A stretch of DNA of 14,973 nucleotides from an uncultured Collinsella sp. (GTDB lineage Bacteria > Actinomycetota > Coriobacteriia > Coriobacteriales > Coriobacteriaceae). This document shows positions 1-7,968 of the stretch, piece after piece (the first letter of the stretch is position 1; each line of letters opens with the position of its first letter). Below the pieces are notes generated by a model that had not been told where the DNA came from, did not search any database, and saw only the letters and a list, made by a program, of their open reading frames with translations. Both the position numbers and the translations under genes were made by a program. The stretch is from positions 1 to 14,973 of the forward strand of contig URZB01000010.1 of assembly GCA_900552295.1 (NCBI GenBank), given 5' to 3'.

Positions 1-976
1 AGCGGAACACGTGCATACGCGAGAAACCCACACGGCGGCACAGCGCCAGCGACTCCTCGAACTCCTCGTCCGTCTCACCAGGGAAGCCGACAATAACGTC
101 GCAAGAAAGTGACGCCTGCGGCAGATTGGCGCGAATCATACGCACCGTGTCCTCAAAGGCCTCCGCACTATAGGGACGGCCCATGCGATGTAGGGTCGCC
201 GTGCAGCCGGACTGCACGGGCAGGTGCAAAAACGGGGCGATACGCTGCGGATAGCGCGCCATAACCTTAAGCAGGCGCTCAGAGATATCCATGGGCTCGA
301 CCGAGGAAATGCGCACATGCGGAATAGACGTGCGCTCCATGATGGCCTCGAGCAGCTCATCGATTTCGACGTGCTCGTCGGTCGCGCTCTTGCCATCGTA
401 GGCACCCAGGTTCACACCGGTCAGCACCACCTCGGGCACGCCGGCCTCCTGGGCCTCGCGAACTTGCTCGAGCACGGACTCGACGGGCACGGAGCGCTCG
501 GGGCCGCGTGCCTTCCACACAATGCAATAGGTGCAGCGATGGTTGCAGCCGTCCTGAATCTTCACGCCCAGGCGAGAGCGACCGAGCGCATCGACCACCT
601 CGCCATCGCTGCGGGCGGGAACGCTATCGGATTCGACACCCAGCACCTCGCAGACGCGCTCGGCGACGTCAATCTTGGACGGCTCGGCGATCACGCGATC
701 GGAGAGCTCCAGCAACTCCTCGGGATGCAGGTTGACTACGCAGCCGGTTACGACCACGTAAGGGTCGTTAGGATGGGCCAGCGCATGACGGACGGCCTTA
801 CGGGTCTTGGCCTCGGCCTCGCCCGTAACGGCACAGGTGTTAATGACGATCAGATCGGCATCCTGGGGATCCACAATAGCAAAGCCCAGGCGCATAAGAT
901 CGGCAGTGATACGGTCAGACTCAACCCGGTTGACGCGGCAGCCGAGGTTGACGACGGAAATATGGGGTGCGAGCAC
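1..976 (-). CDS. mtaB: tRNA t6A37 methylthiotransferase MtaB (3' end outside window)
   Basis: Radical-SAM methylthiotransferase expected to convert t6A to ms2t6A at position 37 of tRNAs reading ANN codons. The first 325 codons are present and the end lies beyond the left edge. The N-terminal UPF0004 domain has its three cluster cysteines: C13 in LGCRVN, C48 in INTC and C79 in TGC. The radical-SAM motif CNHRCTYC places cysteines at 144, 148 and 151. The LGCRVN signature fits MtaB rather than MiaB (GCQMN type) or RimO (LGCPKN type). Translation starts at a GTG (974-976). An AAGGAG (982-987) overlaps the dnaJ stop codon and lies 5 bases upstream of that GTG, which decides the start. The gap to dnaJ is 9 bases, so the two are almost certainly cotranscribed. 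In Bacillus the homologue yqeV also lies downstream of dnaJ, though with prmA and rsmE between. The radical-SAM, TRAM-bearing family assignment is firm; the substrate is inferred from subfamily. Confidence 0.93.
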   Translation of the reverse strand, partial: MLAPHISVVNLGCRVNRVESDRITADLMRLGFAIVDPQDADLIVINTCAVTGEAEAKTRKAVRHALAHPNDPYVVVTGCVVNLHPEELLELSDRVIAEPSKIDVAERVCEVLGVESDSVPARSDGEVVDALGRSRLGVKIQDGCNHRCTYCIVWKARGPERSVPVESVLEQVREAQEAGVPEVVLTGVNLGAYDGKSATDEHVEIDELLEAIMERTSIPHVRISSVEPMDISERLLKVMARYPQRIAPFLHLPVQSGCTATLHRMGRPYSAEAFEDTVRMIRANLPQASLSCDVIVGFPGETDEEFEESLALCRRVGFSRMHVFR

Positions 977-981
977 GCGGG

Positions 982-987
982 CTCCTT
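982..987 (-). promoter_or_regulatory. Ribosome binding site of mtaB
   Basis: Minus-strand AAGGAG, 5 bases before the GTG at 974-976 and overlapping the TAA stop of dnaJ (986-988). It fixes the non-ATG start of mtaB and suggests translational coupling with dnaJ. Confidence 0.8.
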
Positions 988-2134
988 AATCGAGGATATC
1001 GTCGAGGGCACTCTTGATACGGTCGGTCACCGACTTCTTACCGGAAGCGACGTCATCGCCCATCTCATCGGCAAAAGCACGGAGCAGCTCGTGTTGCTTA
1101 TTGGAAAGATTGGTGGGAACGACCACGCGCAGTTGCACGATCAGGCGACCACGCGAACCGCCACCGCCAATGCGCGGCATGCCGTAATTATTGACGCTCA
1201 CGGTGTCGCCGTACTGTGTACCAGCAGGGACCGTCACCTTGACGACCTCATCGGGCATAATGCCCTCGACCTCGATCTCGCAGCCGAGCGCTGCCTGCGC
1301 AATCGAAATATCGCTCACGAGGTACAGGTCGTCACCGTTGCGCTTAAAACGCTCGTGGTCGGCGACGCGCACGTTGACGATCAGGTCGCCCGAGGGCTCG
1401 CCGCGAAGGCCAGCCTCGCCAAAGCCGCTCACGCGCAGCTGGCGACCGGTCGAAACGCCGGCGGGGATATCGATGTCGATCTTTTCATGCGAAGGCGTGC
1501 GGCCCTGACCGTCGCAGGTCTCGCAGGGATGATCGATGACCGTGCCCTCGCCGTGGCAGTCGGGACAAGGCGAAGAGGACTGAACCTGGCCCAGGAACGA
1601 ACGCTGGACCGTCGTGACATAGCCCGTGCCGTGGCAGCGGCTGCACTGCTTTTCCTGCGCGCCCTCGGCCCTACCGGTGCCATTGCAATCCTCACAGGGA
1701 GCAAGGCGGTCATAGCTGATCGTCTTTTTGCACCCGAGTGCCGCCTCCTCGAGCGTCACCGAAAGGGAGATGGCCATGTCGCGGCCGCGACGACGCTCAC
1801 GGCGATTTCGGGCGCCACCGCCGGCACCGCCGCCAAAGAACGACGAGAAGAGGTCGTCCATGCCCATGCCGCCAAAGATATCGTTAATGTCGACGTAGCC
1901 CGAACCACCAGGGCCGTCGGCAGTGCCGTAACGGTCGTAGTTAGCACGCTTCTGCTCATCGGAAAGAACGGAATAGGCCTCGTTGAGCTCTTTGAACTTG
2001 GCCTCGGCCTCGGGGTCGTCCGAAACGTCCGGGTGTACGGTACGGGCCTTCTTTAGAAACGCGCGCTTAATCGTCCGCGCGTCGGCATCCTTGTCGACGC
2101 CAAGCACCTCGTAGTAATCCCTATTTTCCGACAC
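986..2134 (-). CDS. dnaJ: Chaperone protein DnaJ (full-length class A J-protein)
   Basis: Co-chaperone that delivers substrates to DnaK and stimulates its ATPase in the cytoplasm; 382 residues, normal for the family. The J domain (about 5-70) carries the DnaK-activating HPD at 34-36. A glycine-rich linker with many G and F residues follows (about 72-110). Four zinc-binding CxxCxGxG-type repeats begin at C147, C164, C190 and C204. Both C-terminal substrate-binding domains are present (about 120-345, with the HERFKRNGDDL block near 260-270), followed by a charged tail. The start is GTG (2132-2134), 7 bases after GGAAGGA (2142-2148). A longer in-frame reading from 2200 has no comparable ribosome site and would add unrelated residues before the J domain. 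The gene follows a second dnaJ-like gene by 81 bases and precedes mtaB by 9. No dnaK, grpE or hrcA is in the window, and no CIRCE or HAIR heat-shock operator was seen upstream. Confidence 0.96.
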   Translation of the reverse strand: MSENRDYYEVLGVDKDADARTIKRAFLKKARTVHPDVSDDPEAEAKFKELNEAYSVLSDEQKRANYDRYGTADGPGGSGYVDINDIFGGMGMDDLFSSFFGGGAGGGARNRRERRRGRDMAISLSVTLEEAALGCKKTISYDRLAPCEDCNGTGRAEGAQEKQCSRCHGTGYVTTVQRSFLGQVQSSSPCPDCHGEGTVIDHPCETCDGQGRTPSHEKIDIDIPAGVSTGRQLRVSGFGEAGLRGEPSGDLIVNVRVADHERFKRNGDDLYLVSDISIAQAALGCEIEVEGIMPDEVVKVTVPAGTQYGDTVSVNNYGMPRIGGGGSRGRLIVQLRVVVPTNLSNKQHELLRAFADEMGDDVASGKKSVTDRIKSALDDILD

Positions 2135-2215
2135 GACCGAATCCTTCCGACTTTCATTATTGTCACAGTGCGTCCTATACCCAAGCTGGGCCGGCCGCAA
2201 ACAGAGGGTTTGATG

Positions 2216-3319
2216 TTATTGCATTGCGTAGGGTGAAAGCATGGCACGTTGCGAGCAGCTCGCAAACCAAACCGACACGAGCGCAAACATAAATCCGTTG
2301 GCAAAACCGTTGGCAAACTGCATCGCGCCGCGCTTCCACCACAGCAGGCTGCGGTGCAGCACGCCGTCCGAGAGCACCATGAACAGGCCCATGGCAAACG
2401 GAATAAAGCACATCACGGCAAAGGCCGAGAACACGCCCGAGATGGCCGATAGCACCAAAAACGGCGCCACGATGCCCATCAGGTAAAAACCGGTACGGGC
2501 CTTGCCTTCCAGGCGCTCGGCCTCAACATGGGCGCGACCGACCAGATCACCGCCAGAGGCGCCGTTGGTGCCGGCGTGGCCCATGCCGCCAATACGGACC
2601 TCGTCGCCATCGTGCGTGCCGGCGGGAAACTCAATCGTCTGCTCGGAGGTCACACGGGTCCGCCCGCTGCCGCCGCAATCGGGACAGGGGTCGGCGACGA
2701 CCTTACCGGAGCCACCGCACTCAGGGCAGACCGACTGGAACGTGCCGGCACCAAACAGAAAGGACAGGTCGACATCGATGTGACCGCGACCGCCGCAGCT
2801 CGGACAGGTATGTGCATGCTCGGACGAAACAGAGCCCGAACCACCGCAGTGACCACAGGTATCGAAGCGCGTATAGCGGACGGTCTTGTGGGCACCGCCC
2901 TTGGCCTCCTTGGCGTCGAGTTTGATATCGACGACCACGTTGGCACCGTTCTCGGGATTATAGGCAGCCTGCCCACGACGCTGCTGGCTCCAGGCACCGC
3001 CAAAAGGAAAGCCGCCCTCAAAAGGATTGCCATAACCCGTGCTGCCGGCGTAGCCGCCACCATAGGGCGAAGCCGTAGGAGCACCGGCAAAGGGATTGCC
3101 CGAACGCATGGCGTCGTAGCGCGAACGCTTCTGCTCGTCCGAAAGCACGGCGTAGGCCTCGGAAACCTCTTTAAACTTTTCCTCGGCATCCGGCTCTTTG
3201 TTGACGTCCGGATGGAGCTTGCGGGCCTTTTGCTGGAAGGCCTTTTGAATATCACGCGAGGTGGCGTCCTTGGAGACACCCAGAATCTCGTAGTAATCTT
3301 TTTCGTTCATCGTCGCCAT
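2216..3319 (-). CDS. DnaJ-like protein with C-terminal membrane segments
   Basis: A 367-residue J-protein of unusual build. Residues about 7-72 form a J domain with HPD at 36-38, so it can be expected to contact a DnaK. A Gly/Phe/Tyr/Pro-rich linker follows (about 75-115). Four zinc-finger motifs are intact: CGHCGGSG from 155, CPSCGGRG from 172, CPECGGSG from 198 and CPDCGGSG from 212. The first C-terminal domain resumes after the zinc fingers but stops near GGDL (257-260), before the usual H..F.R.G.DL block. From about 277 onward three hydrophobic stretches appear (about 278-297, 299-318 and 335-355), separated by a short charged WWKR segment (327-330). The second substrate-binding domain and dimerisation tail are missing. 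The start is the ATG at 3317-3319, 9 bases after AGGAGG. It lies 58 bases after hemW and 81 before the conventional dnaJ. Membrane anchoring is inferred from hydrophobicity; no frameshift is evident, since no other frame continues a DnaJ tail. Confidence 0.88.
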   Translation of the reverse strand: MATMNEKDYYEILGVSKDATSRDIQKAFQQKARKLHPDVNKEPDAEEKFKEVSEAYAVLSDEQKRSRYDAMRSGNPFAGAPTASPYGGGYAGSTGYGNPFEGGFPFGGAWSQQRRGQAAYNPENGANVVVDIKLDAKEAKGGAHKTVRYTRFDTCGHCGGSGSVSSEHAHTCPSCGGRGHIDVDLSFLFGAGTFQSVCPECGGSGKVVADPCPDCGGSGRTRVTSEQTIEFPAGTHDGDEVRIGGMGHAGTNGASGGDLVGRAHVEAERLEGKARTGFYLMGIVAPFLVLSAISGVFSAFAVMCFIPFAMGLFMVLSDGVLHRSLLWWKRGAMQFANGFANGFMFALVSVWFASCSQRAMLSPYAMQ

Positions 3320-3328
3320 GCGCGGCAA

Positions 3329-3334
3329 CCTCCT
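3329..3334 (-). promoter_or_regulatory. Ribosome binding site of the membrane DnaJ-like gene
   Basis: A perfect minus-strand AGGAGG lies 9 bases before the ATG at 3317-3319. This selects a start giving an N-terminus [11 protein letters not shown] over an upstream in-frame start and over the internal ATG three codons later. Confidence 0.8.
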
Positions 3335-3377
3335 GCTCACAGCAGCGTATATATTCCGGTAATTCTACCCGAGCGAC

Positions 3378-4610
3378 CTAAGCTAGATCCCAAAACAGCT
3401 CGAACAGAACATTTCCATCGAGCCAGCCCAGGTGGGTCGGCGCCAGACGAGCTCGAACATGACCCGCGACGACATCTGCCGAAGTGAAGGGTCCCTCATG
3501 GACCCCGAGCGTCTCAGGCACCCAAGTGGCAAGACCCAATTCGAGTGCGCGATCGCAGGCAGCTGCCAGCTCATCGGCCGGGATGACACGAGCCGCGCGA
3601 ACCAACAGGTCGGACGCGACACCGCGCGTCATGCGACAAGCGAGCATCAGGTCTTCAGCCGCAGCCTCACGCTGCGACAGATATTCGGCCTCGAACGCCG
3701 TCGCGTCATCGTCACGTTGCACCAGACGCACGCGGTACGAATCGCCTCGAGAAGACACGCCGGGGAACAAACCTGCAAGACGATCGAAATCCTCGGCATC
3801 GAGCATGCCCGCGGCAGAGCGACCCAGGCCCAAATAGCCCTGGCCGGTCCAGTAGGCAATGTTATGGGCGCACTCATGTCCGTCGAGCGCATAGCTTGCC
3901 ACCTCATACGGGTGATAGCCGGCCGCACCCAGACGCTCACGCGCCACATCCATGCACGAAGCTTGAAAATCCTCGTCGGGCTCTACCGACTCGTCGCGGC
4001 ACGCCATGCGATAAAGGGGCGTCCCCTCCTCAAGCGTGAGCGGGTAGACCGACACATGATGCGGAGCCGCCGCCAGCACGCCATCGAGCGTGCGCCTCCA
4101 ACTCGCTGCGGTCTGCCCGGGAAGTCCGCACATAAGGTCGCACGACACGTCAAGCCCAGCGTTCTTGACTGTCGCGATGGCGGCGAGCGCCCGATCGGCA
4201 TCGTGAATACGGCCGATAGCGGTAAGTTCGATGTTATCGAGCGTTTGCACGCCCAGAGAGACGCGTGTGACACCAACCTTGGCAAGCGCAGCGGCAAGCT
4301 CGGCGGTCAGCGACTCGGGATTGGCCTCGCAGGTAAACTCAACGGGGGCGCACCACGCACGAATACGCCGCGCCAGCTCCACCAGGCGCTCCCCCGCCAG
4401 CGACGGCGTACCACCGCCAACATAGACGGTGCGGATCTGTTCAAGGGCCCTAGCCTTGCCAAAAGCATCGAGGCGCGCGAACAACCGCTCAAAATAGACA
4501 TCGAGCGCAGCGCTCAGGTCGCACGGAGCAAAACTGCGCGAGTCAAAGTCGCAGTACCGGCACTTTTGGGCGCAAAACGGCACGTGCACGTACAGCGCGG
4601 TAACGGCCAC
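3378..4610 (-). CDS. hemW: Radical-SAM heme chaperone HemW (HemN-like)
   Basis: A 410-residue member of the HemN/HemW group. HemW proteins bind heme and an iron-sulfur cluster and are thought to deliver heme. They were long annotated as oxygen-independent coproporphyrinogen III oxidases. The radical-SAM motif CAQKCRYC supplies C13, C17 and C20; GGGTPS (65-70) is the SAM-binding glycine motif. The domain continues through an ANPES motif and CGLPGQT, and a HemN C-terminal domain follows HNIAYW. The protein starts almost directly at the radical-SAM domain, lacking the longer N-terminus of true HemN, which favours HemW. The start is GTG (4608-4610), two bases after the dusB stop, with GGAGG inside the end of dusB, pointing to coupling. 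In Bacillus the homologue also follows lepA and precedes the dnaK/dnaJ block. Whether this organism makes or imports heme cannot be seen here. Confidence 0.92.
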   Translation of the reverse strand: MAVTALYVHVPFCAQKCRYCDFDSRSFAPCDLSAALDVYFERLFARLDAFGKARALEQIRTVYVGGGTPSLAGERLVELARRIRAWCAPVEFTCEANPESLTAELAAALAKVGVTRVSLGVQTLDNIELTAIGRIHDADRALAAIATVKNAGLDVSCDLMCGLPGQTAASWRRTLDGVLAAAPHHVSVYPLTLEEGTPLYRMACRDESVEPDEDFQASCMDVARERLGAAGYHPYEVASYALDGHECAHNIAYWTGQGYLGLGRSAAGMLDAEDFDRLAGLFPGVSSRGDSYRVRLVQRDDDATAFEAEYLSQREAAAEDLMLACRMTRGVASDLLVRAARVIPADELAAACDRALELGLATWVPETLGVHEGPFTSADVVAGHVRARLAPTHLGWLDGNVLFELFWDLA

Positions 4611-4612
4611 CC

Positions 4613-5656
4613 TTAAGCCTCCAGCGGATGTGGAGGCACCGATTCGCCGGCGGCAAGGGCAGCCTCGCAGGCCACCACATCGCGCTCGATCTCATCGACC
4701 AGCGCCATAAACTCCTCGTAAGTGGAACAGCGCACCACATGGGCACGCCAAGCGGCGGCATGAGGCATGCCTTTTAAGTACCAGCTTGCGTACGTGCGGG
4801 CACGCGACATGAGCGGCAGGAGCTCATGCGTCAGCGTTAGGTGCTCACGCAGGGCGTCCAGGCGCTCGACGGAGCTGCGTGCCGGCACCGGTATGCCATC
4901 GAGCGCAAGGGCGCGAGCATCACCAAAAACCCAGGGGTTTCCGTAGATGCCGCGCGCGATAAACACCGCGCTGGCACCCGAGCCTTGCAGATGCTCAGCA
5001 GCGTCCTCGGCCGAGAACACATCACCCGAACCAATCACGGGAATCTCGACGGCGTCGGCAACCTCATCGACAACCGACCAATCGGCCTGGCCGGTGTAGA
5101 GCTGCGTGGCACAACGACCGTGCACGGCAACTGCAGAGGCGCCCGCCCCTTCAAGCATCTGGGCAAACGTTGCGGCGTTGCGGTCCTCGGCATAAAAACC
5201 CTTGCGGATCTTCACGGTCACGGGAACATGCGCCGCGCCCACCGCTGCCTCGACAATCTTCTCGGCCAGGTCGGGCGTGCGCATAAGCGCCGAGCCTTCG
5301 CCCTTAGTAACGACCTTGCGAGCCGGACAGGCCATGTTGATATCAATCAATGACAGGCGATCGCCCACACGCTCCTCGACGGCGGCGACGGCACTCGCAA
5401 ACTGCTCGGGTTTGGAGCCAAAGAGCTGCACGCAAATCTGCTGCTCCTCGTCGGCCGGTAGCACCAGGCGCCAGGTCTTGTTGCTGGCATAGGCAAGGCC
5501 CGCCACGCTCACCATCTCGCTATAGGCGAGATTGGCACCGCGGCGGCGGCACATGATGCGATAAGCGGGATCGGTTACGCCCGCCATGGGAGCCATAAGG
5601 AACGGCTGCTCGGCATAGGCGCCCAGCAGCCGCTTGCTGTATTCGGAAAGCGCCAT
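4613..5656 (-). CDS. dusB: tRNA-dihydrouridine synthase (DusB family)
   Basis: FMN-dependent enzyme that reduces specific uridines in tRNA to dihydrouridine with NADPH; 347 residues, usual for the family. The TIM barrel begins with MAPMAGVTD (21-29), the FMN-binding entrance. The catalytic cysteine is C110 in NMACP (107-111). Other expected residues are K149 in VKIRKG, H179 in VHGR and the GSGD phosphate-binding loop in the second half. The helical tRNA-binding domain follows. The catalytic loop reads NMACP where most DusB proteins have NMGCP, a conservative change. The ATG (5654-5656) lies 4 bases after the lepA stop, and the stop lies 2 bases before hemW, so lepA-dusB-hemW form one transcriptional unit. 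The Dus family is certain; the DusB subtype, and thus the exact uridine, is inferred from IDINMxCPxRKV. Confidence 0.93.
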   Translation of the reverse strand: MALSEYSKRLLGAYAEQPFLMAPMAGVTDPAYRIMCRRRGANLAYSEMVSVAGLAYASNKTWRLVLPADEEQQICVQLFGSKPEQFASAVAAVEERVGDRLSLIDINMACPARKVVTKGEGSALMRTPDLAEKIVEAAVGAAHVPVTVKIRKGFYAEDRNAATFAQMLEGAGASAVAVHGRCATQLYTGQADWSVVDEVADAVEIPVIGSGDVFSAEDAAEHLQGSGASAVFIARGIYGNPWVFGDARALALDGIPVPARSSVERLDALREHLTLTHELLPLMSRARTYASWYLKGMPHAAAWRAHVVRCSTYEEFMALVDEIERDVVACEAALAAGESVPPHPLEA

Positions 5657-5660
5657 AGAC

Positions 5661-7472
5661 CTACTCGTCCACCTTGAGGATCGCCATAAAGGCCTCCTGC
5701 GGGACCTCGACCGAGCCGATGGCCTTCATGCGCTTCTTGCCCTCTTTCTGCTTCTCGAGCAGCTTGCGCTTACGCGAGATATCGCCGCCGTAGCACTTAG
5801 CAAGAACGTCCTTGCGACGCGCTTTGACGGTAGAACGGGCGATGATCTTGTTGCCGATAGCACCCTGGATGGGAACCTCGAACAGCTGACGCGGGATGAT
5901 CTCCTTAAGTTTGTCGCACAGACCACGGGCCAGGCCATAGGCCTTGTCCTTATGGACGATAAACGACAGCGCGTCCACCTCGTCGCCCGAAAGCAAGATA
6001 TCGAGCTTCACGAGCTCGGAGGGACGGTACTCGTTGAACTCGTAGTCGAGCGAGGCATAGCCCTTGGTACGACTCTTGAGCTGGTCAAAGAAGTCCAAGA
6101 TGAGCTCGGCGAGCGGCATATCGAAGCGCATCTCGACCGATTTGCTCGTGAGGTGAATCATGTCGGTCGTTACGCCGCGGTGCTCGATGGCGAGCTGCAT
6201 AACGGCACCCGTGTACTCAGGCGGGCAGATGATCTTTGCCTTGAGGTAGGGTTCCTCGATACGCTCAATGCGCGTGGCCTCGGGAAGGTCCTGCGGGCTG
6301 CGGACATCGATCATTTCGCCGTCGGTCTTGTAGACGTGATAGTCCACCGAGGGGCTCGTGGCAATGAGGTCAAGATTGAACTCACGCTCCAGGCGCTCCT
6401 TGACGACCTCCATATGCAGCAGGCCCAAGAAGCCCACGCGGAAGCCAAAGCCGAGCGCCACCGAGGTCTCGGGCTCCCACACCAACGACGGGTCGTTGAC
6501 ATGCAGCTTATCGAGCGCGTCACGCAGGCTCTCGTAGTCCTTGTTATCGATCGGGAACAGGCCCGTATAGACCATGGGCTTAGCCTCGCGGTAACCGGGA
6601 AGCGGCTCGGGGCAGGGGTTCGACGCCCAGGTAAGGGTGTCGCCCACGCGAACGGCCTCGGGGTCCTTCAGGCCCGTGACCACGTATCCGACCTCGCCGA
6701 CCGTCAGCGCGTCGACCGGCGTCTCGGCGGGACGCTTGACGCCCACGCCATCGACCAAAAAGTCGCCCTTTGCCTGCATCATGCGCAAGGTATCGCCCTT
6801 TTTGATGGAGCCGTCAAAGATGCGCACCGTGGCGACGACGCCACGATACTCGTCGAAGTATGAATCCAGAATGAGTGCCTTGAGCGGCGCATTCGCATCG
6901 CCCTTGGGCGGAGAGATCAGAAAGACAATGGACTCCAGCAGATCGTGGATGCCCTCGCCGGTCTTGCCCGAGACACACACGGCATCATCGGCAGGGATCG
7001 CCAGGTCATCCTCGATCTCGGTCTTAACCTCGTCGGGATGAGCCGAGGGCAGGTCGATCTTGTTGATGGCCGGCACAATGTCCAGATTGGCGTTCATGGC
7101 AAGCGTCGCGTTGGAGACGGTCTGTGCCTCGACGCCCTGTGTGGCGTCGACAACGAGCACCGCGCCCTCACAGGCTGCCAGCGAGCGCGAGACCTCATAG
7201 GTAAAGTCCACGTGGCCCGGCGTATCGATCAGATTGAACTGATACGTCTCGCCATCGTCGGCGTCATAGGACACGCGAACGGCATTGGACTTGATCGTGA
7301 TGCCGCGCTCGCGCTCGATATCCATGGTGTCGAGCAGCTGCGACTCCATGTCGCGCTCGTCGACGGTATGGGTGAGCTCGAGAATGCGGTCACTGATCGT
7401 GGACTTGCCATGGTCGATGTGCGCAACAATCGAGAAGTTGCGGATGTGGGAAATGTCAATTGAAGTATTCAT
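5661..7472 (-). CDS. lepA: Elongation factor 4 (LepA)
   Basis: Ribosome-associated translational GTPase linked to initiation, back-translocation and fidelity under ionic stress; 603 residues, standard for LepA. GTPase motifs: G1 AHIDHGKST (17-25), G2 RGITI (56-60), G3 DTPGH (83-87) and G4 NKID (137-140). EF-G-like domains II, III and V follow, then the LepA-specific basic C-terminal domain with [15 protein letters not shown] and a terminal VPQEAF block. The start is taken as the ATG at 7470-7472, giving [13 protein letters not shown], in line with the short N-terminus of LepA; an upstream in-frame start would begin inside the rpsT terminator. No Shine-Dalgarno sequence precedes this ATG, and a TAAGAT lies 7 bases upstream, so the message may be leaderless. 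It heads lepA-dusB-hemW and follows rpsT after a terminator. Confidence 0.97.
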   Translation of the reverse strand: MNTSIDISHIRNFSIVAHIDHGKSTISDRILELTHTVDERDMESQLLDTMDIERERGITIKSNAVRVSYDADDGETYQFNLIDTPGHVDFTYEVSRSLAACEGAVLVVDATQGVEAQTVSNATLAMNANLDIVPAINKIDLPSAHPDEVKTEIEDDLAIPADDAVCVSGKTGEGIHDLLESIVFLISPPKGDANAPLKALILDSYFDEYRGVVATVRIFDGSIKKGDTLRMMQAKGDFLVDGVGVKRPAETPVDALTVGEVGYVVTGLKDPEAVRVGDTLTWASNPCPEPLPGYREAKPMVYTGLFPIDNKDYESLRDALDKLHVNDPSLVWEPETSVALGFGFRVGFLGLLHMEVVKERLEREFNLDLIATSPSVDYHVYKTDGEMIDVRSPQDLPEATRIERIEEPYLKAKIICPPEYTGAVMQLAIEHRGVTTDMIHLTSKSVEMRFDMPLAELILDFFDQLKSRTKGYASLDYEFNEYRPSELVKLDILLSGDEVDALSFIVHKDKAYGLARGLCDKLKEIIPRQLFEVPIQGAIGNKIIARSTVKARRKDVLAKCYGGDISRKRKLLEKQKEGKKRMKAIGSVEVPQEAFMAILKVDE

Positions 7473-7479
7473 GCGGACT

Positions 7480-7485
7480 ATCTTA
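7480..7485 (-). promoter_or_regulatory. Candidate -10 element of a leaderless lepA promoter
   Basis: Minus-strand TAAGAT fits the TANNNT pattern and ends 7 bases before the lepA ATG, so transcription could begin at the start codon itself. At normal spacing the -35 hexamer would fall in the rpsT terminator stem (about 7503-7508, CTCCAT), a poor match to TTGACA. The absence of a ribosome site supports a leaderless message; the promoter itself is unproven. Confidence 0.4.
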
Positions 7486-7497
7486 CCCGAGCGGTAC

Positions 7498-7534
7498 AAA
7501 AAATGGAGCCTGTTCCATAAAACAGGCTCCATTT
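7498..7534 (-). terminator. Rho-independent terminator of rpsT
   Basis: A perfect 14-bp stem with arms at 7501-7514 and 7521-7534 and a 6-base loop. On the minus strand it reads AAATGGAGCCTGTT, loop, then AACAGGCTCCATTT, followed by a run of T residues reaching 7498. It begins 34 bases past the rpsT stop and ends 25 bases before the lepA start. Confidence 0.9.
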
Positions 7535-7568
7535 ATGCGCGTAATCTGTGTGGTGTGAAATTTACAAC

Positions 7569-7835
7569 TTAAGCGTTGATGCTGTTCACGAGCTTGGCAA
7601 GACCGGACTTGCGGTTGGAAGCCTGGTTCTTGTGGATAACATGCTTGGCGGCAGCCATGTCGAGACGCTTGGTGACGGTCTTGAGGGCAGCCTGGGCCTT
7701 CTCGGCGTCGCCCTCGGCGACGGCGGACTGGACGTGCTTGGTCAGCGTCTTGAGATCGGACTTGACAGCCTTGTTACGCATGCGAGCTGCCTCATTGGTG
7801 CGGATACGCTTCTTCTGAGACTTGATGTTTGCCAC
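7569..7835 (-). CDS. rpsT: 30S ribosomal protein S20
   Basis: Small-subunit protein that binds 16S rRNA early in assembly; 88 residues, highly basic. The N-terminus reads [20 protein letters not shown] from a GTG (7833-7835), typical for S20, whose E. coli gene also uses a non-ATG start (UUG). The C-terminal half has the usual helical pattern, with [17 protein letters not shown] near the end. A longer in-frame reading to 7904 is rejected: those 23 residues do not match S20, and two AAGGA-type ribosome sites lie between. The nearer AAAGGA ends 9 bases before the GTG. It lies 133 bases after holA and ends at its own terminator, so it is probably a monocistronic unit with a leader of about 70 bases. 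S20 of E. coli represses its own translation; the duplicated ribosome site here could serve similar control, though that is inference. Confidence 0.97.
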   Translation of the reverse strand: MANIKSQKKRIRTNEAARMRNKAVKSDLKTLTKHVQSAVAEGDAEKAQAALKTVTKRLDMAAAKHVIHKNQASNRKSGLAKLVNSINA

Positions 7836-7840
7836 TTCTG

Positions 7841-7860
7841 GAGTTCCTTTCGAGTTCCTT
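7841..7860 (-). repeat. Duplicated 9-base repeat over the rpsT ribosome binding site
   Basis: The minus-strand sequence AAGGAACTC occurs at 7852-7860 and again at 7841-7849, a period of 11 bases. Each copy holds an AAGGA that could pair with 16S rRNA; the proximal one is well spaced for the GTG at 7835. Confidence 0.6.
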
Positions 7861-7910
7861 GCAAAAAATGTATGACACCTCTGAGACACGGTGAGGTCAT
7901 GCAAGCGCCT

Positions 7911-7916
7911 ACTATA
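7911..7916 (-). promoter_or_regulatory. Candidate -10 element of rpsT
   Basis: Minus-strand TATAGT in the holA-rpsT gap would give a leader of about 70 bases. The -35 position at 17-base spacing (7934-7939, TATCCC) is poor. A consensus TTGACA at 7949-7954 lies 32 bases upstream of the -10, too far to act with it. This is the best -10 match in the gap, but it is only suggestive. Confidence 0.35.
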
Positions 7917-7968
7917 GCACGCTCCCCCTCAAAGGGATAGAACGAATTTGTCAAATAGGCAGGTATCA

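Noticed and set aside
224..2056. Plus-strand open frame of 610 codons
   Set aside because: It is antisense to mtaB and dnaJ, whose motifs (radical-SAM cysteines, HPD, zinc fingers) are unmistakable on the minus strand. The plus-strand product has no recognisable domain and arises because these codon-biased genes seldom use codons whose complements are stops.
2187..2196. GC-rich palindrome GGCCGGCC upstream of dnaJ
   Set aside because: Eight-base GC palindromes are expected by chance at this composition, and nothing ties it to a promoter or repeat.
2216..2560. Possible frameshift that destroyed a normal DnaJ tail in the second J-protein
   Set aside because: No other minus-strand frame in this stretch reads as a DnaJ C-terminal domain, while the existing frame gives coherent hydrophobic segments to a clean stop. 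A designed membrane tail fits better than damage.
2135..3377. Heat-shock operators (CIRCE or HAIR) near the dnaJ genes
   Set aside because: Neither TTAGCACTC-type nor CTTGAGT-type inverted repeats were found in the gaps at 2135-2215 and 3320-3377.
3432..4616. Plus-strand open frame of 394 codons opposite hemW
   Set aside because: It covers hemW almost exactly in antisense with no motif of its own. hemW carries CxxxCxxC and GGGTPS on the minus strand.
5634..6863. Plus-strand open frame of 409 codons opposite lepA
   Set aside because: Antisense to the conserved C-terminal two thirds of lepA; no start signal or domain seen.
7949..7954. Consensus TTGACA as the -35 of an rpsT promoter
   Set aside because: No -10-like hexamer lies 15-19 bases downstream on the minus strand; the only good one (TATAGT at 7911-7916) is 32 bases away.
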